In this document: one piece after another, positions 58,423-64,000 of the stretch
Layout: each line of letters starts with the position of its first letter
Numbering within the stretch: the first letter of the stretch is position 1
Assembly (NCBI RefSeq): GCF_037042905.1
Contig: NC_087253.1
Span: 6,019,501-6,083,500 of the forward strand
DNA: 64,000 nucleotides
DNA from: Lytechinus pictus
Taxonomy: Eukaryota; Echinodermata; Echinoidea; Temnopleuroida; Toxopneustidae
Reading direction: 5' to 3'
Program-made: the position numbers and the translations under genes
The notes under the pieces: model-generated
The model's input: the letters and a program-made list of their open reading frames with translations, nothing else
What the model was told of the DNA's origin: nothing
The model's database searches: none

Positions 58423-61250
58423 AAAGAGACACTCCATTGAATGACTTCAAAAAGACATGTCGCCATCTTGACTTTGAAGTGACCTTTACAGCAAGGGGTG
58501 GTGACGTCACATTCGTGGCCAGATAGGTCATCCAATGAACGGACACTTATGGACGATGGCTTGTTGTCATCGCGCGTATATACGAGCTTCCGGCGAGTTG
58601 CAAAAAAGAATATATTTATTTATTGTGCAGTCAGTGCAATTGAATATGAAAGTCTACTTCTTATTGGTTAACTGTGGCAATTCGCGGAGGATTGGACCAA
58701 TCGGCGTTCTCCTTCAATAATCCTTGTTGGAAAACAGCTGCTCCCAGTTATGAACTGTATTGGCGTTCAATTTTTGGTCTGTTTATTTATACGCCCCGCA
58801 AAGGTTAATCTTCGTGCATATTGTTGCACACAACAAGGTCAAGTATAATCAAGCTCAAAATAGGACGAGGATATCGGGTTTCAGGATGTAAAATCCTGTA
58901 AAATGTTATCGTCGTATTCCTAAGTAAATGACAGATATATAGTGGCGGGGTTGTTAAGCGCTAAAAGTCCAACTTCACATTGAAGATAAAATCTGATTTA
59001 GATATCGACGATTCACGCCCCGTATCACGTCTTTCAGATGGTGTCATCGCCGGCAACCCCGTATCCAATCATCATACCTTTTAATACATTTCTGTAAAAA
59101 CTCTACACAAATACTGTAATTGGATAAAGGTATTGTTAAAACATATATGTCAAAGAATCGATAAGCTTGCCTCTTCTCTAAAAAAAAATCCAATATATTA
59201 GTTGGAAGGATAAATATATCCACGATCTGGGCCTTATTGTCATATGACAGAAACATTCTAGCCTTTTTTTCAAGAAATCCCAAGAATCGCCTTGTGGATT
59301 TAAAGATCATGTGCCTTTATATTTGGAACGGGCTTTGAACAGATAAGTGTGTTCAAATACGTATCTTCCTGATTTGATTATCTTTTGTAAAGACGCAATG
59401 ATTGTCCACGAAATTTCATGAAAGGGGTATTTGAAACACGATACAATGTTGAATGAAAATAGAAGTACCATTGGCAAAAACAGGTAACAGTCTTCCATTA
59501 CGTTTTGTTCTTCCAATTCAAAATATTCTAGTGAACGTCAAATCCATAAGGAATTTGATGAATATTGTGATTAATGGTACTATTCATATTATGATTAAAA
59601 GAACAATTAATTAGGAATTCCTCTCTTTATTTTTAAAGATATATTTACACTGCGAGGTTATTGTTCCATCCATAATGATATAAATTCTTCACACCTTGAA
59701 CATGATGTTTTGTCTAAAAAGAAATATAAAATATTAGTCCTACCTTTTACATCTGCTGTTCTATGTTATGAAACAGTGTATATTTCAAGACTCATAATAA
59801 GCATGAAAGCTAAGCTAGATTGTCTCACCTTTGTTTTAATTCATAAATCAGATATAAACTGACAAAGCAAACAATGTCAGTACTAGGACACTTGAGTTGA
59901 TTTTATCTTAATTTGCTTTGCAATTTGTACTGCTCACATTTGCAAAATTCACCTAAATATGAAAATTAATTATTATTTTGACTGTAATATAGCCATATTA
60001 TGATAATGTGTCACAATCTAGTTGTATGATTTCATCACACTCTCACACTTGTTTAGCATGTTTCGTAAGCAACAGTGAAAGGCAATGCAAATTTATTTCT
60101 ATATTAGAAAGATCTAAAAGCTCTCTGTACTATTCAAACAAATTGTTTTATTGTAGTACTTTTGTATATTGTACTCGGCACTCATGCATGCATTTCAACG
60201 CACACCGTATGTATATTGAAAATAATTAAATATGCCACAATTCCGTTCTAATTTAGTGCCTTTTTTCACCAGTACTTTGACTCTTGGCGATACTGAAGTA
60301 CTATATTTTTTACGATTTTTTTTAAGATGATAACATTATAACAGTAATACATAAATCATGCGTGTATTAATTTTATCGACAGATTTTTGTGTTTTATGGA
60401 TTATTTTGAACATCTTTTAAACAGCGGCCTTCAGAAGGAAACCATGCACTATTTGTTTCGGTCCATTCGTGAACTATGAGGATATATTGTAAGTCTTGAA
60501 CAGCAATGGCAACTCACGATGTGTGCCTTATTTGTATTTTATTACGAATTATACAACTATTTGTGTACTTGTGAAAACAGTAAAAAATTTAATATCTAGT
60601 ATCGGGCCACAAAAATGTAGTTTAACTTTTTTGTTTAAATCTTGCAAATGTACATTTCAGTTGTAGATACACGTTGATATTGTATCGTATTTAAAAAAAG
60701 ATGTGCTACTTCGATCGAGTTGTACATACTGGTTGCCCCGCGGGCGGGGATTGCTATACGCACTAATGGTTATTTAAGAGATTTTTGTGAAATACTTGTA
60801 TTTTGAACAAGTATAGTTTCAGTACGTTTATTGTATGTTCTTCTTCTTCTTCTCTTAGACTAAAAGCTATTTCTACATTCTCATTCCAACTGCAAATATT
60901 CGTGAATCATTAACTTCTATGTGCAGAGCGTACGCTATACATTCTCATCGTTGAATACTACGTTAGTTCATTCCCGATGTCCATCTTTCTTCATCTGTCC
61001 TTTATGATATTCTGGGCATCCAGCCTAGCGTGTTTTGTACAGTCGCCGTTTCAGAAATAACCGATCTATGTAGATTGATTTATGCCAAAACTTTCTTCCG
61101 TTTTGTTCTGTGTTATATTTGTATTTATGAGATGGAGAGGAGAACACTATTACGTAATAAAGAGTCACATTCTGTAAATGGAATAAAATTAAATCAGTTT
61201 CGTATCCGATGGTTTATATGATTGTTAGAATAAAGTGATAGTGGTGTCAT
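58423..61250 (+). other. Probable Ese 3' UTR
   Basis: About 2.8 kb after the stop without recognisable inverted-repeat elements, SINEs or G-run elements, unlike the rest of the window. That absence suggests transcribed, constrained sequence. It ends at a cluster of AATAAA hexamers. Extent is inferred; an earlier noncanonical polyadenylation site cannot be excluded. Confidence 0.5.
61156..61234 (+). terminator. Cluster of three polyadenylation signals
   Basis: AATAAA occurs at 61156-61161, 61182-61187 and 61229-61234. The last is followed within 20 nt by a GT-rich stretch (GTGATAGTGGTGTCATTG), the usual arrangement for cleavage and polyadenylation. It is the best candidate for the end of the Ese transcript. 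Confidence 0.5.
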
Positions 61251-61283
61251 TGATGACAGAAGCATGGAAAAATGAGATAATTA

Positions 61284-61690
61284 AGTTGATGATGATGATG
61301 GTGACGATGATGATGATGATAATGATGACGGCGGTGACGACGACGATGATAGTTATGGTGATGATGGTGATGTTGATGGTTATGATAATGATGAGGAGGA
61401 GGAGGGCGGTGGTGACGACGAAGACGACAACGATGATGATGATGATAGTTATGGTGATGTTGATGGTGATGATGATGACGATGATGATAGTTATGGTGAC
61501 GTTGGTGGTGATGATGATGATGATGTTAGGGATAGTAATGATGATGATGATAGTGATGATGATGATGATGATATTGATGATGATGGTGGTGGTGATGATG
61601 ATAGTGGTGGTGGTGGTGTGGTTATGATGATGATGAGTAGTTATGGTGGTTATGACGATGATGATGATGTTAGTTTAGGAGATGATGATG
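61284..61690. repeat. GAT-type microsatellite downstream of Ese
   Basis: About 400 bases of impure GAT/GTG triplets beginning 50 bases after the last AATAAA. It marks the start of repeat-filled DNA beyond the gene. Confidence 0.85.
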
Positions 61691-61694
61691 GCAT

Positions 61695-61850
61695 GCAAGC
61701 AATATGGACTAAATGGCAATTAGAACAACTTGTTATTAGACGAAATGGTGAGTGGATGAATTGGCAAGTTGACCATGTGGATAGTGGACGAACTGATGAT
61801 AGACCAAATGATAGTAGACGAGTTGACAATTGGACGGATGGGAAATAAAT
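61695..61850. repeat. GTCTA/GTCCA motif array, one-sided
   Basis: Carries only the inverse half: ATTAGACGAAATGGTGAGTG, GATAGTGGACGAACTGATGA and TAGTAGACGAGTTGACAA. It directly follows the GAT microsatellite. It contains the uninterrupted version of the site that is split at 37170-37784. Confidence 0.65.
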
Positions 61851-62434
61851 CATGACGAACACTTATCACTCAAAAAAATGTTTCTCGGTAAAACTAATGA
61901 ATTTGGGATTGGGATGCGATACATTTTCATATTCTTTGTATTACAATCTAAATAGACCCCTCGAAATGCCCTATTTGAACAACATCCATTTATGTCACGA
62001 TGTAATTTATGATTCCCAAGACGATAATAAATAAATCATGCAGGTATAGGGGTATAAATATGACCATGTCTAAGCATATGAATTGGCATATCAAATTTGG
62101 TTTTCAAAGCATTATCTTCTCTTAACCTAAATTGCGCAGACAATTCCCCATACGCATGATCAAAGTAAGTCATTATCGTTTTTTTTTTCTTTTCTTTTTT
62201 TCTTTTCAGCAGAATGTAACGAAAATAAGAGCAAGCCTTGTATGATTTATACCGCTATCACTTCCCAAATCGCCATGCCAATCATAATATTCCCAGTATA
62301 CGTCGCTTAACTCTCTGGTTTTGAATGAAAACAACGAATGGAGGGTGTTATCTTTCTTGTTTTCTTTTTCTTTTTTTATGTAAGCAGATACCTTCTTAAA
62401 GTCAAATGATTCCTTGGCGCGTGACGTGTGCTTT

Positions 62435-62630
62435 ACTAGTCTGCAGCCATAGAACCTTGGTTTTTTCGCAATTCGCATAGCGCATAATGCAGGGTCTGAA
62501 GTAGTAAGACTAGATTCACTATGTGCCGTGTCTGGCTCTATGCACATTGAACCTTTGGCGTCTAGTCTTCACTCTAAACATAGTGTTATTGGTTAAAATT
62601 TCAAATATGAGTCTGTGTTTGCAGACTAGT
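62435..62630. repeat. Inverted-repeat element with AGTCTGC ends
   Basis: ACTAGTCTGCA (62435-62445) and TGCAGACTAGT (62620-62630) are exact inverted repeats 196 bp apart. The right end includes the 17-bp AGTCTGCNNNCACAGAC motif in inverse. Confidence 0.6.
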
Positions 62631-62747
62631 GCTTCACCGAGAAATGAACCGGATGTTGTTCTTGAGGACACCCCCCAAAAAGAGTGAGGGGGGGGGGGTA
62701 ATGAGCCAAATTCTGAGGGGGGCAGATATGGCGGATTGAGCACCACT

Positions 62748-63005
62748 GTAAAAAAATATTGGGTAAAATGTTTACTACTTCGAGGGTAATTATGTGTCCA
62801 ACCAATTTGGCATGTTTTTGCAGTATTTTACTCAATGTGGGAAGCATATTGTCCAGTAAGTTTAAAAAATAAACAGCAATTACTTTAAAATGGGCAAAAT
62901 TTTCAGCACACTGGATAAATGAAAATGCCCGAAAGAAATGCCCAATGTTGGTTTGGACACATAAGTACCCTCATGGAGCACTTTTACCCAATATTGTTTA
63001 GAGTG
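62748..63005 (-). mobile_element. TTGGGTAAAA-family element, opposite orientation
   Basis: On the minus strand it begins ACTCTAAACAATATTGGGTA and contains GTAATTGCTGTTTATTTTTT and GTTGGACACATAATTACCCT, as in the intron 1 copy. Ends in TATTTTTTTACAGTGG. Confidence 0.7.
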
Positions 63006-63934
63006 ATAAGTTCTACATAAATGCGAGCAAAAAAAAGAGAGAGACCCTTTTAATACAAAAGTCTATTTTTGAGGGACATTGACTTGATGTTCAGAAAATA
63101 ATATGATGTGGAACTTTTTCCTTTTCCTTTTCTTTGTGTTTTTTTTCTTGGTCGTGAAACTTTTAGAGGGCAGGGACAAAGCCCCAATCATACGCCACCA
63201 CCCCCCCCCCCTCCTTCCCTCCCACTCCCTTCTTTAGCGTATTACTCATCTATTTATAGTAACCTATATTCTAAAAATAGATAAATAAAGGAGTTAGAAA
63301 TTAAAGATGATAATCTCACAATATTTCACAAAACTAATATAAAAAAAAAACACTGGTGAATTTGATATTTGATAAGCTGATCTATGTGAACAGTGGGGTG
63401 GTGTCATCTTTATCAAGACTGCAATAATTATAGTTATATGTAGGCCTATTCATTCTGATCTTTTATTTCGAACCGAGCTAAAGAACTTATTAAATGCGTA
63501 TTTTCAGCTCTTAAATATCTCCCAATTGACAATAACGATGGGCTATAAATTATAATGCGTTACGGTGAAGGGTAAAACGAAACATTAATGAAGCAATTAT
63601 AACAAAATGATTTATAACATTTCCGGTGTATGCTAAGTGGTATTTTTGGTATTTTCTCCCTAATGAGAGCCTTTTGTCTATAATTATACAAAATTGCAGA
63701 TACATGCATACTTTGTCACCCCCTCACTTCCCTTTTTATGTTCATGATTATTAAACTGTTATCTATTTTTGTCTCCCCTCCATTTTTACTCATTTCTTCC
63801 CCCCCCCCCTCCCCCTCCCTCCATCTCTATCTTTCTTCTCAATGATCTCTCTATATTTTTCAATCTATTTGTATATTTTTTGCAAACACTCCCCCTTTAA
63901 CATGCACAATAATCTCTCTACCTTTTCGACGATA

Positions 63935-64000
63935 TATCTATCTATCTATCTATCTGTCTGTCTATCTTTATATCCATCCGTCCATCTATCTATATATATA
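63935..64000. repeat. CTAT tetranucleotide repeat at right edge
   Basis: TCTA/TCTG repeats running off the end of the window. Confidence 0.8.

Noticed and set aside
61235..61627. Long Met/Val-rich open frame of 130 codons
   Set aside because: It is a translation of the GAT microsatellite; open frames over such tracts arise because the repeat lacks stop codons in some frames.

Overview
The window looks like nuclear DNA of a marine deuterostome, most likely a euechinoid sea urchin. It is AT-rich and gene-poor, with introns of 0.5-4 kb, many short inverted-repeat elements, tRNA-derived SINEs and long microsatellites. The one protein gene is an animal ETS factor of the ESE (ELF3/ELF5/EHF) class. 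The species assignment is inference; no database search was possible.

Layout. Bases 1 to about 45,100 are intergenic and carry no protein gene that I can support. They hold a patchwork of mobile-element remnants: at least ten TTAA-bounded elements of several families, five or more fold-back elements with 12-63 bp terminal inverted repeats, about seven tRNA-derived SINE copies, and a G-run/C-run family. They also hold GAT and pyrimidine microsatellites and palindromic arrays of a degenerate motif. One intact tRNA gene, elongator tRNA-Met(CAT), lies at 34,034-34,106.

Bases about 45,170-61,250 hold the Ese-like gene on the plus strand. Eight coding exons (45,726-58,422) join in frame to 1,533 nt, encoding 510 residues. 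The N-terminal part carries short acidic/hydrophobic segments, followed by a His/Tyr/Pro-rich region, an acidic patch, an AT-hook-like GRGRR, and an ETS DNA-binding domain at the extreme C-terminus. Exons 3 to 6 all begin and end in phase 1, so any of them could be skipped without a frameshift. No Pointed domain is visible. The 3' UTR probably runs about 2.8 kb to AATAAA signals near 61.2 kb.

Bases 61,250-64,000 return to microsatellite and mobile-element remnants. I do not see an undescribed multi-gene system. The strongest structural oddities are a 550-bp palindrome of palindromes at 21.2 kb, a TTAA element nested in a palindromic motif array at 37.2 kb, a 17-bp motif shared by four distant loci, and three copies of an exact 11-bp hairpin at the left edge and at 19.4 kb.
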